Part shown: piece after piece, positions 32,271 through 43,034 of the stretch
How positions within the stretch are numbered: the first letter of the stretch is position 1
Layout: every line of letters starts with the position of its first letter
Assembly: GCF_000531125.1 (NCBI RefSeq)
Contig: NZ_CBTK010000302.1
Location: 25,120 to 89,119, forward strand
Length of the DNA stretch: 64,000 bases
From: Candidatus Contendobacter odensis Run_B_J11
GTDB taxonomy: Bacteria; Pseudomonadota; Gammaproteobacteria; Competibacterales; Competibacteraceae
Direction of reading: 5' to 3'
Position numbers and translations under genes: made by a program
Notes under the pieces: generated by a model
What the model was told of the DNA's origin: nothing
The model's database searches: none
Seen by the model: the letters and a program-made list of their open reading frames with translations, nothing else

Positions 32271-32431
32271 AACGCCCTCCCGATGAGTTTGCCAACCTGG
32301 ATGAAGCAGAGAGATTATAGAGCGCAACTTTGTCTAATAGCAGTCAAATAACCATAAATAACAGGGTAACCGGCAATGCTGCCCGCCGAACCTCGAATAA
32401 TCAAGAGAGCCTTTACCAAGAGGAGGCCGCT

Positions 32432-33523
32432 TTGAACAAAACCACCGATTTTTATCCTACGAAATACTGGCACCTGCTTGACGATGGCCGGGTTCAGTGC
32501 GATGTCTGCCCGCGCTTCTGCAAGCTCCACGAAGGCCAGCAAGGGCTGTGCTTTGTGCGTGGTCGCCACGGCGACCAGATCAGGCTGACCAGTTACGGCC
32601 GATCCAGCGGTTTCTGTATCGATCCGATTGAAAAAAAGCCGCTGAATCATTTCCTTCCGGGTACTCCCGTATTGTCATTCGGCACTGCGGGTTGCAATTT
32701 GGCCTGCAAGTTTTGCCAAAATTGGGATATGAGTAAATCTCGGGAAATGGATACTTTGGCCGATGAAGCTTCGCCGCTGAAACTGGCGCGGGTAGCCCAT
32801 GAGTTGGGTTGCCGCAGTATGGCGTATACCTACAATGATCCAGTGATTTTCATGGAATATGCGATGGATGTCGCTATTGCCTGCCGGGAATACGGGATCA
32901 AGTCAGTAGCGGTCACCGCCGGTTATATGAGTGATGAACCGCGCCGGGAATTCTTCAGTTACATGGATGCTGCTAATGTAGACCTCAAGGCGTTTAGCGA
33001 AGCGTTTTACTGGAAAATTTGCGGAGGCCACTTGCAACCAGTACTGGATACGCTGATCTACCTCAAGCGTGAAACCCAAGTCTGGTTCGAGATTACCACT
33101 CTGCTGATTCCCGGCGAGAACGACTCTGACCCCGAACTGGAGGCGCTGACTCAGTGGGTGGTGGAAAATTTGGGGCCAGAAGTGCCAATTCACTTCACTG
33201 CTTTTCATCCGGATTGGAAGATGCTGAACCATTCGCCGACTCCACTTTCAACCCTGATCCGGGCGCGGCGAATTGCCATCAAGAATGGCATCCGCTATGC
33301 CTACACCGGCAATATGCACGACGAGAAAGGAGGCAGCACCTACTGCCATCAGTGCGGCCAGCTATTGATTGGCCGTGACTGGTACACCCTCGGTGTTTGG
33401 AATTTAACTGCTGATGGTTTTTGCAATGCCTGCGGCACTGCCTGCGCTGGAGTATTCGAGGCAAAGCCGGGGACTTGGGGTGCGCGTCGCCGCCCGGTGC
33501 GGCTGCGGCAGTATGCCGATTGA
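32432..33523 (+). CDS. amrS: AmmeMemoRadiSam system radical SAM enzyme
   Basis: A 363-residue radical S-adenosylmethionine enzyme. The N-terminus has a cysteine cluster (CDVCPRFCKLHEGQQGLC), followed by the catalytic GCNLACKFCQNWD (CX3CX2C) and a late zinc-ribbon-like CHQC and CNACGTAC region. The frame is open from 32330, but the TTG at 32432 has an excellent AAGAGGAGG site 7 bases upstream and gives the family length. It completes the three-gene system with amrA and amrB in divergent orientation. Confidence 0.92.
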   Translation: MNKTTDFYPTKYWHLLDDGRVQCDVCPRFCKLHEGQQGLCFVRGRHGDQIRLTSYGRSSGFCIDPIEKKPLNHFLPGTPVLSFGTAGCNLACKFCQNWDMSKSREMDTLADEASPLKLARVAHELGCRSMAYTYNDPVIFMEYAMDVAIACREYGIKSVAVTAGYMSDEPRREFFSYMDAANVDLKAFSEAFYWKICGGHLQPVLDTLIYLKRETQVWFEITTLLIPGENDSDPELEALTQWVVENLGPEVPIHFTAFHPDWKMLNHSPTPLSTLIRARRIAIKNGIRYAYTGNMHDEKGGSTYCHQCGQLLIGRDWYTLGVWNLTADGFCNACGTACAGVFEAKPGTWGARRRPVRLRQYAD

Positions 33524-33557
33524 TGAGCCTTTCCCTGACGCACTGCACTCATCCACG

Positions 33558-34385
33558 ATGCTGAGTTATCGCCACGCCTTCCACGCCGGCAACTATGCCG
33601 ACGTGTTCAAACACGTCCTGCTGGTGCAATTGATCCGCGCCCTGCAACGCAAAGATAAGCCGTTTTGCCTGCTCGATACTCACGCCGGAGCCGGTCGCTA
33701 TGATCTGCACTCGGTATCGGCGCAAAAGAATCGTGAATTTGTGGACGGTATTAGCCGCTTGTGGGATCAAACCGGACTGAGTACGGAGCTGGCCGAGTAT
33801 GTGACCCAGGTGCGGGCACTGAATCCAAATGGAGCGTTGCGTTACTACCCCGGTTCTCCACGCATTGCGCGTAATCTACTCCGTCCTGCTGACCGGCTGG
33901 TTCTGACGGAACGGCATCCCACTGATCATGCTACGCTCAAAGCTGAGTTCACCGGTGATCGCCAAGTCGCGGTGCATCATCAGGATGGTTACACGGCACT
34001 GAAGGCGTTCCTGCCGCCACCTGAGCGGCGCGGCTTGGTATTCATCGATCCGTCTTTTGAACTCAAGGATGAATTCGACCGGTTGATTGCGGCGGTTCAG
34101 CTTATTCATCGGCGCTGGGCGAGCGGTATTATCGCGATTTGGTATCCCATTCTCGACCGTGCGCCCAGTCTGCGCTGGCAACAGACTCTGAAAAATTTGG
34201 GGATTCCGGCAATGCTGTGCGCAGAATTGGGACTCTATCCTTATGACACGCCTTTTGGTTTGCACGGTAATGGCATGATGATTATTAACCCGCCGTGGCA
34301 ATTAGACGAAACCCTAGGCCGTTTACTGCCAGAATTGCTACAAAAGTTGCGCGTTGGCAATGACGGACAAACCCGGTTGGAGTGA
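33558..34385 (+). CDS. rlmJ: 23S rRNA (adenine-2030-N6)-methyltransferase
   Basis: Methylates A2030 of 23S rRNA. The 275 residues start with the family signature MLSYRHAFHAGNYADVFKH. Further motifs are DTHAGAGRYDL (SAM site) and VFIDPSFELKDEF, the DPPY-like catalytic motif. The ATG at 33558 is used since the family starts at that motif, although the frame is open upstream over amrS. It lies 34 bases after amrS and ends 3 bases from the convergent diguanylate cyclase. Confidence 0.94.
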   Translation: MLSYRHAFHAGNYADVFKHVLLVQLIRALQRKDKPFCLLDTHAGAGRYDLHSVSAQKNREFVDGISRLWDQTGLSTELAEYVTQVRALNPNGALRYYPGSPRIARNLLRPADRLVLTERHPTDHATLKAEFTGDRQVAVHHQDGYTALKAFLPPPERRGLVFIDPSFELKDEFDRLIAAVQLIHRRWASGIIAIWYPILDRAPSLRWQQTLKNLGIPAMLCAELGLYPYDTPFGLHGNGMMIINPPWQLDETLGRLLPELLQKLRVGNDGQTRLE

Positions 34386-34388
34386 TAG

Positions 34389-37151
34389 TTATTCGCCCTC
34401 CACCACCACCCGATTCCGTCCTCGTTCCTTGGCTTGATAGAGGGCGGCGTCGGCTCGGATCAACAGCGCCATCGCGTCGGTTGCCTCCGATTCCGCTGCC
34501 GCCACCCCGATAGAGACCGTAATGGTGGGCAACTCGCCATCCCGGTAGCGTAAGTGCAATTGCATGATGGCTTGTCGCACTGTATCAAGTCGAGTCCGCG
34601 CATCGGCCAGAGACGAACCTGGCATCACCACGGTCAATTCCTCGCCACCGTAGCGACAGGCCATGTCACTGGTGCGCAAGGATTGATGCAGCGCCAGACC
34701 CACCTGTTGCAACACCTGATCGCCGGCATCGTGGCCGTAGCCATCGTTGAAGCGCTTGAAATGATCCAGATCCAGCATGGCGACGGCGAGCGGCTCGCCG
34801 CTGCGCTGGCAGCGACTCAGTTCGCGCGGCAGGGTTTCGTCGAGATAGCGCCGGTTGAACAGGCCGGTGAGCGGGTCGCGAATCGCCTGTTCCCGCAGCG
34901 CCTCCTGCATCCGGTTGCGGTCAGTGATGTCGGTCAGGATCGCGATAAAGCCTCGCACCTGACCCTGTTCGTCACGGCGGTAAGTCCAATCCACCTGCAC
35001 ATCGAAGACGTTGCCATCGATACGACGCTGTTTCGTGTAGTAGGTCGTAGATGGCGGCTGGTCGCGAACCAAAAATTGCGCATAGTTGCACAGAGATCCC
35101 TGTTTGGTCTCGTTCGCCAAAAACTCCCAGATGAACCGCCCAACCACACTCTTTCCCTCCCCGCAGCCATATAGATGTTCCAACGCCGGGTTGGCAAAGA
35201 TCACACGGCCCGTCAGGTCGCTTTCCAGCACCCCGTAGGGCAGCAAATCCACCAGGGTGCGGAATCGGGACTCGCTCTCGCGCATGGCGAATTCGGCCTG
35301 CTTGCGGTCGGTGATGTCGCGGGCGAAGCCCACCGTGCCAATGATTCGTCCTTCCAGGCGCACCGGCGCTTTGTAGGTCTCGAACCAGCGGTATGGCTGG
35401 TCGGTGTGCTTGATCAGTTCCTCCGCATGCTTCGTCCGGTTGCTGTCCAGCACCTCCCGGTCGTCGGCCTGATAGACCTCGGCCAGATCGGCGGGCCAGG
35501 CATCCCGGTCGTTCAGACCGATCAGGGCATCGGACGAGTCGAAGCCGCAGGCGTGTGCATAAAAGACATTAACGGCCAGAAAACGGCTTTCCTGATCCTT
35601 CAGCCAGACCATGAACGGGAAGTTGTCGAGCACGGCGCGTTGATATTCCGAATAAATCCGCAGTTTTTCTTCCGCCTGTTTGCGCTCGGTGATAGCGGTG
35701 TGCGCGATGACGGCCCCGCCCTCCTCTGTATCCAAGGGGGTTGTCCGCATGATGAACCAGCGTTGTTCATGCGGCGCGTGGCAGGGGTATTCGAGGGTAA
35801 AAATCGGCTGCCGGCCAGCCAGCACCGCCTCAATGCCGTCACGGGCGGCCAACGCCTCTTCCAACTGTTCGCCGCTGGCCGCCTGCTGACAGACCGCCAG
35901 GTAATTGGTGCCGACACCGGTGCGTTGGGCCGGTTTGCCGGGTTCGGTTTCGTTCGTCAGCGCTAAGCGCCGCCAAGCTTCGTTGACCGCCACGATCACG
36001 CCGTCGCCATCCAGCACGGCGATGTTGGCATCAATCGAATCCAGAATGGCGCGCTTGAATTCATCGCTTTGCGCGATCTTGATCAGCGCCTTCTGGAGTT
36101 CTTCCGTCCGCGCTTGAACCTGCGCCTCCAGATTTTCCTGAGCCTGTCGCAGAGATGCCACCATCGCGTTGAAGGAAATCGCCAGTTCACCTACCTCGTC
36201 GGTGCGATTAACTCGCGCCAAACCGGCGGTCGAACCCTCGGCGGCGATCTGGCGTGCGGTGTGATTCAGAATCAGCAAGGGTTCGGCCAGCCGGTGCGCC
36301 AATCGTTGCGACAGCGCCAGGGCCAGCAAAGCCAGGGCCAGCGTCCCCAGGCCGTAGCCCAACAGCAGAGTCTCAAGACCCGTGAGCCGGGTGGAATGCT
36401 CGTGGAGGACCAGCGTCAGCCCGGCGGCGGCGAACGGCCCGGCAGCAAACAAGGGGTGGGCGGGCGGCTTGTCGGGTGATTCCGGGTAGGCTCCGGTGGC
36501 GAAATCAAGCGTTCCATCAGGAGAACGAAGCATCAGGATCGCGTTCGGTCCCGCCAGATCTTTTTCAGTGACCAGCGCCTGCAAGTCCAGGGTGGCGAGA
36601 ATATAGCCTTCGGTGTGGCCGGTTCCGGGATAGAACACCGGCTGGAACAGCACCAAGTGCGGTTTTTGTTCGATGGCGACGATGACGGCCTGTGGTTGCT
36701 CTGCGTCAATGACGGCCTGGTGTTGCGGTAGATGGGTCAAGCAACCGACCGGGTGCAGTTTCTGCTGAGCCAGCAGCGTCCCCTCGAAATCGCACAGCGC
36801 CAAGCTATGGGGTTCGGCAAGGGGAAAGTGGTAATAAGCGAAGAAAGGTAGCAGATAGATGTTGCGCCCCTTGGAATCGAGCAGGGCGGTAGCCACTATA
36901 GAATTTTTTGATAGATCCTGGGTGTGACGCACGAAGATATCCACTTTGTTATCCAGGCGCGCCACAATCCGGTCAAGCCGATTTTCAAGCTCGACGCGCT
37001 GGTACTGGTGGATGATCCAGAGGGTCGCCGTGAACGATAGGCCGCCAAAGATTAGGCTGATGCTGAGAATCGCTGCAACGGAATAGGCGGCGATGCGGCG
37101 CTCCAGCCGGCGATAAATCCAGTCGCGCCCTTGTTGCAGCCAAGTGCCCAT
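34389..37151 (-). CDS. Membrane-bound PAS-GGDEF diguanylate cyclase
   Basis: A 920-residue sensor that should make cyclic di-GMP. Order: membrane segment (about 22-48), large periplasmic sensor domain (about 49-255), second membrane segment (about 258-282), HAMP (about 283-335), a coiled coil, three PAS/PAC domains (about 366-490, 497-620 and 630-745) and GGDEF (about 750-915). The active site reads GGEEL at about residue 835, and RTSD five residues before it is a complete RxxD inhibitory site. It starts 12 bases after a periplasmic binding protein gene, which may supply its input. Confidence 0.92.
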   Translation of the reverse strand: MGTWLQQGRDWIYRRLERRIAAYSVAAILSISLIFGGLSFTATLWIIHQYQRVELENRLDRIVARLDNKVDIFVRHTQDLSKNSIVATALLDSKGRNIYLLPFFAYYHFPLAEPHSLALCDFEGTLLAQQKLHPVGCLTHLPQHQAVIDAEQPQAVIVAIEQKPHLVLFQPVFYPGTGHTEGYILATLDLQALVTEKDLAGPNAILMLRSPDGTLDFATGAYPESPDKPPAHPLFAAGPFAAAGLTLVLHEHSTRLTGLETLLLGYGLGTLALALLALALSQRLAHRLAEPLLILNHTARQIAAEGSTAGLARVNRTDEVGELAISFNAMVASLRQAQENLEAQVQARTEELQKALIKIAQSDEFKRAILDSIDANIAVLDGDGVIVAVNEAWRRLALTNETEPGKPAQRTGVGTNYLAVCQQAASGEQLEEALAARDGIEAVLAGRQPIFTLEYPCHAPHEQRWFIMRTTPLDTEEGGAVIAHTAITERKQAEEKLRIYSEYQRAVLDNFPFMVWLKDQESRFLAVNVFYAHACGFDSSDALIGLNDRDAWPADLAEVYQADDREVLDSNRTKHAEELIKHTDQPYRWFETYKAPVRLEGRIIGTVGFARDITDRKQAEFAMRESESRFRTLVDLLPYGVLESDLTGRVIFANPALEHLYGCGEGKSVVGRFIWEFLANETKQGSLCNYAQFLVRDQPPSTTYYTKQRRIDGNVFDVQVDWTYRRDEQGQVRGFIAILTDITDRNRMQEALREQAIRDPLTGLFNRRYLDETLPRELSRCQRSGEPLAVAMLDLDHFKRFNDGYGHDAGDQVLQQVGLALHQSLRTSDMACRYGGEELTVVMPGSSLADARTRLDTVRQAIMQLHLRYRDGELPTITVSIGVAAAESEATDAMALLIRADAALYQAKERGRNRVVVEGE

Positions 37152-37163
37152 AGCCCATCCGCG

Positions 37164-38339
37164 TTATTTCGAGTCGATGCGGATAATAGCCCCATCCTCG
37201 GCGTAGCGCGCCATGAAAACCTCCTGCGGCGATAACGCCTCATGCCGGTCGGAGGTAAAAGGCTGCGGGTAGGTTTTAACCAGACCGGCGTAATCCGTTA
37301 CTTTTTCCAGCGCGTCGCGAATAGCGCTCCGGTCAGTGGAGCCGGCGATCTGGATGGCGCGCGCCAGGATCTGGACCAGATCGTAGGCGTGAGCAACTCC
37401 AACCGGGGACAGGATGCGCCGGGGACTGTCCACGCCATAATGCCGGGCGTCTTGCACCACCCGTTGCGCCACCGGGTCATGGGCGCCGATAAAGGAATAG
37501 GTCTGCACCACGGCAAGGTCGACTTCCTTGAGGGCCGGCCCGGCATTCTGAAAGAGATTCCCCCCGGTGATTCCCCAAGCCGCGAAGATCGGCAGGCGCT
37601 GCTCTCTTGGTAGCGCTGCGATTTCCTTGATAAAAATAACGCCTTCCCGCTCATTGCTGACAAAGAGCACCCCTTCCGCGCCGGCTTTTCTGAGCGCCTG
37701 ATATTGATCCAACAGGGAGTTGTCGCCCCAATTAAACCATTGCACATCGACAAGGGTAAATTGGGAATCGGTCTGCCTCAGCGTTTCAGCCGCTTTAAGG
37801 TTGCTGCGTCCCCATTCGGTGTTGGGCACGAGTATGCCGATCTTGCGTATGCCGCGCTGCTCGGCATGGCGAATCATGACCTGCACGGCCCAAGTGTCCC
37901 GGAGCGACAGGCGAAAAATATAATTCGGTCGGAAATCATGCGCGGTGATGGGATCGGCGGCAGCCCAGGGATCGAGCAGCGGGAGCTTGAGCTGGTGAAT
38001 ATCGGGGATCGCTTCGACCACCACCGGGCTGTACCTGCCGCAGAGTATGGCAACAACATTGGGATCGGCGGCCAATTCATGCAGATTTTTGATAAAGCGC
38101 GCCGGTACCGAGTGGTCGTCTTTTTCCACCAGAGCCAGCAGGCGACCGCCTAAAACGCCACCGCCTGCGTTGATTTCGTCCACCGCGATCTGCGCGCCCA
38201 AGCGGATCGCTTGCGCCGAGGTGCTGCCAACAACTCCGAACTCGGCGTCGATGCCGATCAGCACCGGCGGGAGATCGGCCCGTGTACCGGTGGCAATGAT
38301 GAGCAGGAAAAGGCAAAAGAGGGTACGAATGGTCATCAT
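37164..38339 (-). CDS. Periplasmic Leu/Ile/Val-type substrate-binding protein
   Basis: A 391-residue type I periplasmic binding protein. Residues 1-21 form a signal peptide (MMTIRTLFCLFLLIIATGTRA), followed by LIGIDAEFGVVGSTSAQAIRLGAQIAVDEINAGGGVLGGRLL, the start typical of the branched-chain amino acid or urea-binding family. No permease or ATPase gene is near. Instead the diguanylate cyclase follows 12 bases later, so it more likely works as a ligand sensor. The ATG at 38339 is chosen because the signal peptide begins there. Confidence 0.9.
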   Translation of the reverse strand: MMTIRTLFCLFLLIIATGTRADLPPVLIGIDAEFGVVGSTSAQAIRLGAQIAVDEINAGGGVLGGRLLALVEKDDHSVPARFIKNLHELAADPNVVAILCGRYSPVVVEAIPDIHQLKLPLLDPWAAADPITAHDFRPNYIFRLSLRDTWAVQVMIRHAEQRGIRKIGILVPNTEWGRSNLKAAETLRQTDSQFTLVDVQWFNWGDNSLLDQYQALRKAGAEGVLFVSNEREGVIFIKEIAALPREQRLPIFAAWGITGGNLFQNAGPALKEVDLAVVQTYSFIGAHDPVAQRVVQDARHYGVDSPRRILSPVGVAHAYDLVQILARAIQIAGSTDRSAIRDALEKVTDYAGLVKTYPQPFTSDRHEALSPQEVFMARYAEDGAIIRIDSK

Positions 38340-38656
38340 GGGCTTCGCTTCCAAAAAGGCTGCAAATGCGCAAGGGAATGACGAGGAAAATTCACATATC
38401 CACCTGCTTTTAGGCCATGAATCCTGCCACCTATGCAGTAGGAGTGCGGCTTGAAGGTCGCTCCTACCATATGGCGTAGCACGGGCTTCCAGCCCGTGAA
38501 CTGAACACGGGCTGGAAGCCCGTGCTACGCCTCTGGTTCAAACCCTATTGAGAAATGGTATTCCCTTCAACCCCAGAACTTTGGATGCGGCAATGCCGGA
38601 TTGGCTAGAATCACGACTGCTGCTGAAAATAACGATTCATCTGCACATTACCCTCA
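38340..38656. other. 317-base intergenic region with a 53-base palindrome
   Basis: Divergent region between the binding-protein gene and the MaoC-Pta gene. It contains the perfect palindrome at 38476-38528. I see no gene and no convincing promoter. Confidence 0.6.
38476..38528. repeat. 53-base perfect palindromic repeat (copy 3)
   Basis: Perfect 23-base arms (38476-38498 and 38506-38528) around a 7-base loop AACTGAA. Compared with the copy at 14458, the arms differ at two compensating positions, so pairing is preserved. Confidence 0.88.
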
Positions 38657-40066
38657 TTGGGAGAACCTGCTATCAACGCTGATACGATTACCAATCGCAC
38701 CTTCGCCGAAATAACCATCGGCGAGCAGGCGAGTCTGACCCGTACCCTGAAACCTCGGGACATTCAATTATTCGCCACCCTGTCCGGTGATTTGAATCCG
38801 ACCCATCTCGATGAAAGTTTCGCCCGCACCCAGCAGGCCGGAAAACTCACCGCGCCCAGCATGTGGGCGGCCAGCCTGACCTCCGGGCTGTTCGGCAGCC
38901 AGTTGCCGGGTCCAGGCAGTATCTTTGCCGCCCAGTCGTTTCGCTATCTGCATCCGGTGTATTTGAATGACACCCTGACCCTGACCGCCGAAGTGCGGGA
39001 GAAACGGCCAGAAAGCCGGGTGGTGGTATTCGCCTGCACCGCTATCAATCAGCGCAACGAAACCGTAATGGAAGCCACCATCGAGGTGATCGCGCCGGCA
39101 GAGAAAATCGTCACGCCCCGACCGGAACTGGCCTCAATGGCGATTCAGACCCATGACAAGTTTAGGCGACTGCTGGAACACTGTACCCCACTGCCCGACG
39201 TGATCACCGCTGTCGTTCATCCTTGCGACGAGTCCTCGCTGACCGCTGCGGTAGAGGCCGCAGAAGCCAGCCTGATCGTGCCGATTCTAATCGGGCCGTC
39301 AGACAAGATTCGTGCGACGGCGGACCAGTATCAGATCGATATCCGCCGGTTTGAGATCGTGGATGTGCCGCATAGCCACGCCGCCGCCGCCAAAGCGGTG
39401 GAACTGGTGCGCAACGGTCAGGCGGAAGTGCTGATGAAGGGCAGCCTGCACACCGATGAACTGATGCACGAGGCGATGCGCGCCGATACCGGGTTGCGCA
39501 CCGGGAGCCGGGTGAGTCATGTGTTCTGCATGGACGTACCGTCCTACCACAAACTGCTGCTGGTCACCGACGCCGCGATCAATATCTATCCCACCCTCGA
39601 CGAGAAGCGCGACATTTGTCAAAACGCGATTGATTTGGCGCTGGTGTTGGGGATCAAACAGCCCAAGGTGGCGATTCTGTCGGCGGTGGAAACCATCAGC
39701 ACCAAAATCGCCTCGACCACCGATGCCGCCTCGCTGTGCAAAATGGCCGACCGCCGGCAGATTACCGGCGGGCTGCTGGATGGACCGCTGGCGTTCGATA
39801 ACGCCATCAGCAAGGTGGCGGCGACTATCAAGGGGATCAAGTCCGAGGTGGCGGGCGACGCCGACATCCTGCTGGTGCCCGATCTGGAAGCAGGTAACAT
39901 TCTGGTGAAACAGCTCACGTTCATGGCGCACGCTGACGGCGGAGGCATCGTAGTGGGGATCCGGGTGCCGCTGATCCTCACCAGTCGCGCCGACAACATC
40001 CGCATCCGGCTGGCGTCCTGCGCGATTGCGGTGCTGGTTGCTCACGCCCGACGCAGTGGACAGTAG
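38657..40066 (+). CDS. MaoC-like hydratase / phosphate acetyl(butyryl)transferase fusion
   Basis: A 469-residue fusion. The N-terminal MaoC hot-dog domain (about 10-150) has the hydratase motif [16 protein letters not shown]. The C-terminal part (about 165-465) is a phosphotransacetylase/phosphobutyryltransferase domain with [24 protein letters not shown] and [19 protein letters not shown]. Such bifunctional proteins are annotated as enoyl-CoA hydratase/phosphate acetyltransferase and may link acyl-CoA and acyl-phosphate pools. The only in-frame start before the domain is TTG 38657, so the exact start is uncertain. The 3' end overlaps rluE by 25 bases on the opposite strand. No acetate kinase gene is adjacent. 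Confidence 0.9.
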   Translation: MGEPAINADTITNRTFAEITIGEQASLTRTLKPRDIQLFATLSGDLNPTHLDESFARTQQAGKLTAPSMWAASLTSGLFGSQLPGPGSIFAAQSFRYLHPVYLNDTLTLTAEVREKRPESRVVVFACTAINQRNETVMEATIEVIAPAEKIVTPRPELASMAIQTHDKFRRLLEHCTPLPDVITAVVHPCDESSLTAAVEAAEASLIVPILIGPSDKIRATADQYQIDIRRFEIVDVPHSHAAAAKAVELVRNGQAEVLMKGSLHTDELMHEAMRADTGLRTGSRVSHVFCMDVPSYHKLLLVTDAAINIYPTLDEKRDICQNAIDLALVLGIKQPKVAILSAVETISTKIASTTDAASLCKMADRRQITGGLLDGPLAFDNAISKVAATIKGIKSEVAGDADILLVPDLEAGNILVKQLTFMAHADGGGIVVGIRVPLILTSRADNIRIRLASCAIAVLVAHARRSGQ

Positions 40067-40644
40067 CCAGCGCGATCCACCCACCGGCGCTGAACCGGCC
40101 CGGCCACGGCGAGTTCTCGCCATTGGCCGGGCGCCAGATCATCCAGGATCCAGTCACCGATTCGGTGGCGAATTAGCCGCAGGGTCGGATGACCCACCGC
40201 AGCGGTCATTCGCCGCACCTGACGGTTACGGCCCTCGCGCAGGGTGATTTCCAGCCAGGTGGTCGGGATCGCCGCCCGCTGACGGATGGGCGGCTCCCGC
40301 AGCCACAACCCATCCGGTTCAACGATTTGCCGCGCCTCGGTCGGCAGCGTCGGCCCATCGTTCAACTCGACCCCCCGACGTAATCGCTCCAAGGCGGATT
40401 CTTCAGGGATGCCCTCCACTTGTGCCCAATAGGTTTTAGGCTGCTTGTGGCGCGGGTGGCTGAGACGGGCCTGCAACGCGCCATCGTCGGTCAACGCCAG
40501 CAGTCCCTCACTGTCGCCATCCAGCCGTCCGGCGACATAAATTCCCGGGATCGGCAGATACGCCGCCAGTGTGGGCCGGCCAGCGGTATCGGTGAATTGG
40601 CTAAGCACTCCATACGGTTTGTTGAACAGTACCAGTCGCGCCAT
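40042..40644 (-). CDS. rluE: 23S rRNA pseudouridine(2457) synthase RluE-like
   Basis: RsuA/RluE-family pseudouridine synthase of 200 residues. It contains the catalytic aspartate in [35 protein letters not shown], and [24 protein letters not shown]. The lack of an N-terminal S4 domain and the start [16 protein letters not shown] favour RluE over RsuA or RluB. Its ATG overlaps the stop of the patatin gene (TGATG). Confidence 0.92.
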   Translation of the reverse strand: MARLVLFNKPYGVLSQFTDTAGRPTLAAYLPIPGIYVAGRLDGDSEGLLALTDDGALQARLSHPRHKQPKTYWAQVEGIPEESALERLRRGVELNDGPTLPTEARQIVEPDGLWLREPPIRQRAAIPTTWLEITLREGRNRQVRRMTAAVGHPTLRLIRHRIGDWILDDLAPGQWRELAVAGPVQRRWVDRAGYCPLRRA

Positions 40645-42881
40645 CAAAACAGCCTGCCCAGAAGCAGGTACAGCGAAGCATTACTGTCATCGGCCAGTCC
40701 GGCTCCCAGATAAAGCGGTCCCAATGGAGTGTCTGCACCCAGAAACAGACTGCCTGCCGGGATCAGCGAATTGAAGGTAACCTCGTCAAGGTTGTTCCAA
40801 GCCCCGCCGACTTCCAGCGATCCGCCCGCGTAGAGAGGGATAGTAAATGCCGCCGAGGCTTCGTCCAGCCGGTGCATGTAGATCAACTGCCCGAGGGCGA
40901 TGTACTGTCCCGAAATCTGACCCATCTGGTAACCCGACAGGTTCAGGAAACCGCCCAGCAGAAATAGATTTTGCGGGCCAGGATCGCCGGACAGCGTACC
41001 TGCCAGCCGCAATCGGGGAATCAGTGTGGATTTACCCCAAGTGTAAGGTTTGGAAGCATTCAGGCTGAGAGCCTGAAAATTCTGGTCGGCACCCAGATCT
41101 TTCAGCGTGCTGTAGTAGTAGAGGTTGGCGAAATAGCCCGAAGTTGGAAAATTGAGGCTGTCCAAGGTATCTGCCGCCCAGCCAATCGAGTAACCGCTAT
41201 CGTTGAAATTGCCCTCGGAGGAAGAAGGTTGGCCGAACTGGAGATCGTTGCTGCCGGTGGTGTAGTGTAATCCCAGTGACAACCGTCCCCAGTGTTCCAG
41301 ATTTCGCCCCCCTTCGATGCCCATCTGAGCTTGGCGAACCCGGAAACGAGTGCTTTCAGGAGAGGAGTTGTTTTGAATATCCAGGTTGTACTGTTGATAG
41401 CTTAAATAGGGATTGATGTAGTACTCCTGAGCGGTGTTGAGTGGTTGATAGAAATCGGTTTCCAACTTGACGTTTTCACCGATCTGAACAAAGTTGCGCC
41501 ACTGCCCGCCCAGGGAATTAAGCTGCGCCATGGTGTAGGCGACACTGAGGTTGAACATTGAATCGGTCTTCGCGTTGGCGCCAAGGAAGAGACCGAAATT
41601 GAGCGTATCCTTACCAATATGTCTTTCTACCGCTTCGACGATCAACCCGGTTTTACCGTCTTCCTCGGTTAATAAGTAGCTGACTTGCTGAAAATCACCC
41701 ATACCATAAATCACGTTGAGATTGCGGCTGAGTTGTTGCGGATCGATCCGATCCCCCGGCTTGACATGCAATTGATCCGCGATGACCTGATCGGACAGGC
41801 GGGTGCTGTTTTTAATCCGGATGAAGCTAATGACCGGATTGTAGGCATTGGGCAAGGATGGCCGCGCCGCCAGATAGGCTTGATAAGCATCCGGCGACAC
41901 CGACAACTGACTCAGCGCGCTCCGCTGGGTTTCGGCAGCGGCATAGCCGATCTGCACCGCTTCCGGCGAGCGGTGGAAAGCGATGCTGGAAATATCTTTC
42001 AAGTCTGGCGTGATCAGGATGTCCCTGTGCCCCAAGGTTTTGAGCTGTTGCTGGACGTTGCGCACGGTCAGAATGGAAGTGAGCTGGCTGGTAATGGACA
42101 GTACCGAGGTCAGCTCGCTGGCGGGCGCCAGTGGCGCACCCACGTCCACGGCGATGATCACATCTGGATGGCACAATTCCCGGGCTACATCCACCGGAAC
42201 ATTGTTCGACACACCGCCGTCCACCAATAGCTTGCCGTCGATGGTGATCGGTACCAGGATACTGGGGATGGACATACTGGCGCGCATGGCCCTGGACAGA
42301 TCGCCGGATTTCAGCACCACCGGGGTGCCGGTAGCCAGATTGGTTGCGACGGCCCGATACGAAATGGTGAGCTTGTCGAAGTCATGGACGTTGGCGGCGG
42401 GCAGCGCCAGTTCCTCCAGCAGCAGTTGCAGGTTCTGGCCTTGGAGCAGGCCCTGGGGCAACTGCACTTGACCGTTCTTAATACCGATCCCGTTTGTAGT
42501 CAGCAGCACTCGCTGCTCCTGTTTGGTGCGGAATGGCAGGTCGGCGCGCGGTGGCCCATCGTTAAACACCGCCGGCCAGTCGATCCGTTGCAGCGTCTGG
42601 TCCATCTCCTTGGGGGTCATCCCGGCGGCATACAATCCACCGATGATGGCCCCCATGCTAGTGCCGGCGACACAATCCACCGGAATGCGCAATTCCTCCA
42701 GCAGTTGGAGTACGCCGACATGTGCAGTGCCGCGGGCTCCGCCGCCGCCCAACACCAAACCGACACGGGAGCGTTCCGGCGCGGCATCCGCAGGAACGCT
42801 GCTGGTCACACCGAGAACAACCAGCAGCAGCAGGGCAAACCCTTGGTAGGACAGGCCGCGATTTGCTCGGCAGTTACGCAT
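40644..42881 (-). CDS. Patatin-like phospholipase with C-terminal beta-barrel (PlpD/type Vd-like)
   Basis: A 745-residue outer-membrane protein. A signal peptide (about 1-33) precedes a patatin lipase domain with the oxyanion loop GGGARG, the nucleophile motif GTSMG and the DGG of the catalytic dyad ([10 protein letters not shown]). A POTRA-like domain (about 345-420) follows, then a beta-barrel of the surface-antigen family ending in Phe (LLLGRLF), as expected for BAM substrates. This is the layout of PlpD-type autotransporters. It is upstream of, and coupled to, rluE. Confidence 0.9.
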   Translation of the reverse strand: MRNCRANRGLSYQGFALLLLVVLGVTSSVPADAAPERSRVGLVLGGGGARGTAHVGVLQLLEELRIPVDCVAGTSMGAIIGGLYAAGMTPKEMDQTLQRIDWPAVFNDGPPRADLPFRTKQEQRVLLTTNGIGIKNGQVQLPQGLLQGQNLQLLLEELALPAANVHDFDKLTISYRAVATNLATGTPVVLKSGDLSRAMRASMSIPSILVPITIDGKLLVDGGVSNNVPVDVARELCHPDVIIAVDVGAPLAPASELTSVLSITSQLTSILTVRNVQQQLKTLGHRDILITPDLKDISSIAFHRSPEAVQIGYAAAETQRSALSQLSVSPDAYQAYLAARPSLPNAYNPVISFIRIKNSTRLSDQVIADQLHVKPGDRIDPQQLSRNLNVIYGMGDFQQVSYLLTEEDGKTGLIVEAVERHIGKDTLNFGLFLGANAKTDSMFNLSVAYTMAQLNSLGGQWRNFVQIGENVKLETDFYQPLNTAQEYYINPYLSYQQYNLDIQNNSSPESTRFRVRQAQMGIEGGRNLEHWGRLSLGLHYTTGSNDLQFGQPSSSEGNFNDSGYSIGWAADTLDSLNFPTSGYFANLYYYSTLKDLGADQNFQALSLNASKPYTWGKSTLIPRLRLAGTLSGDPGPQNLFLLGGFLNLSGYQMGQISGQYIALGQLIYMHRLDEASAAFTIPLYAGGSLEVGGAWNNLDEVTFNSLIPAGSLFLGADTPLGPLYLGAGLADDSNASLYLLLGRLF

Positions 42882-43034
42882 GGGAAAAACCTCATAAAAT
42901 AGCCCGTACCGGGCATTGGGTATTCAGCAGAAATTCAGAGAGTTTATGCCAAGATTATGGCAAAGCATGGTTAGAAAACAGAATCATCGGGCGCTCCCGG
43001 CCGTTCCAGAAAAACCGACAAGATGGAGATCATC

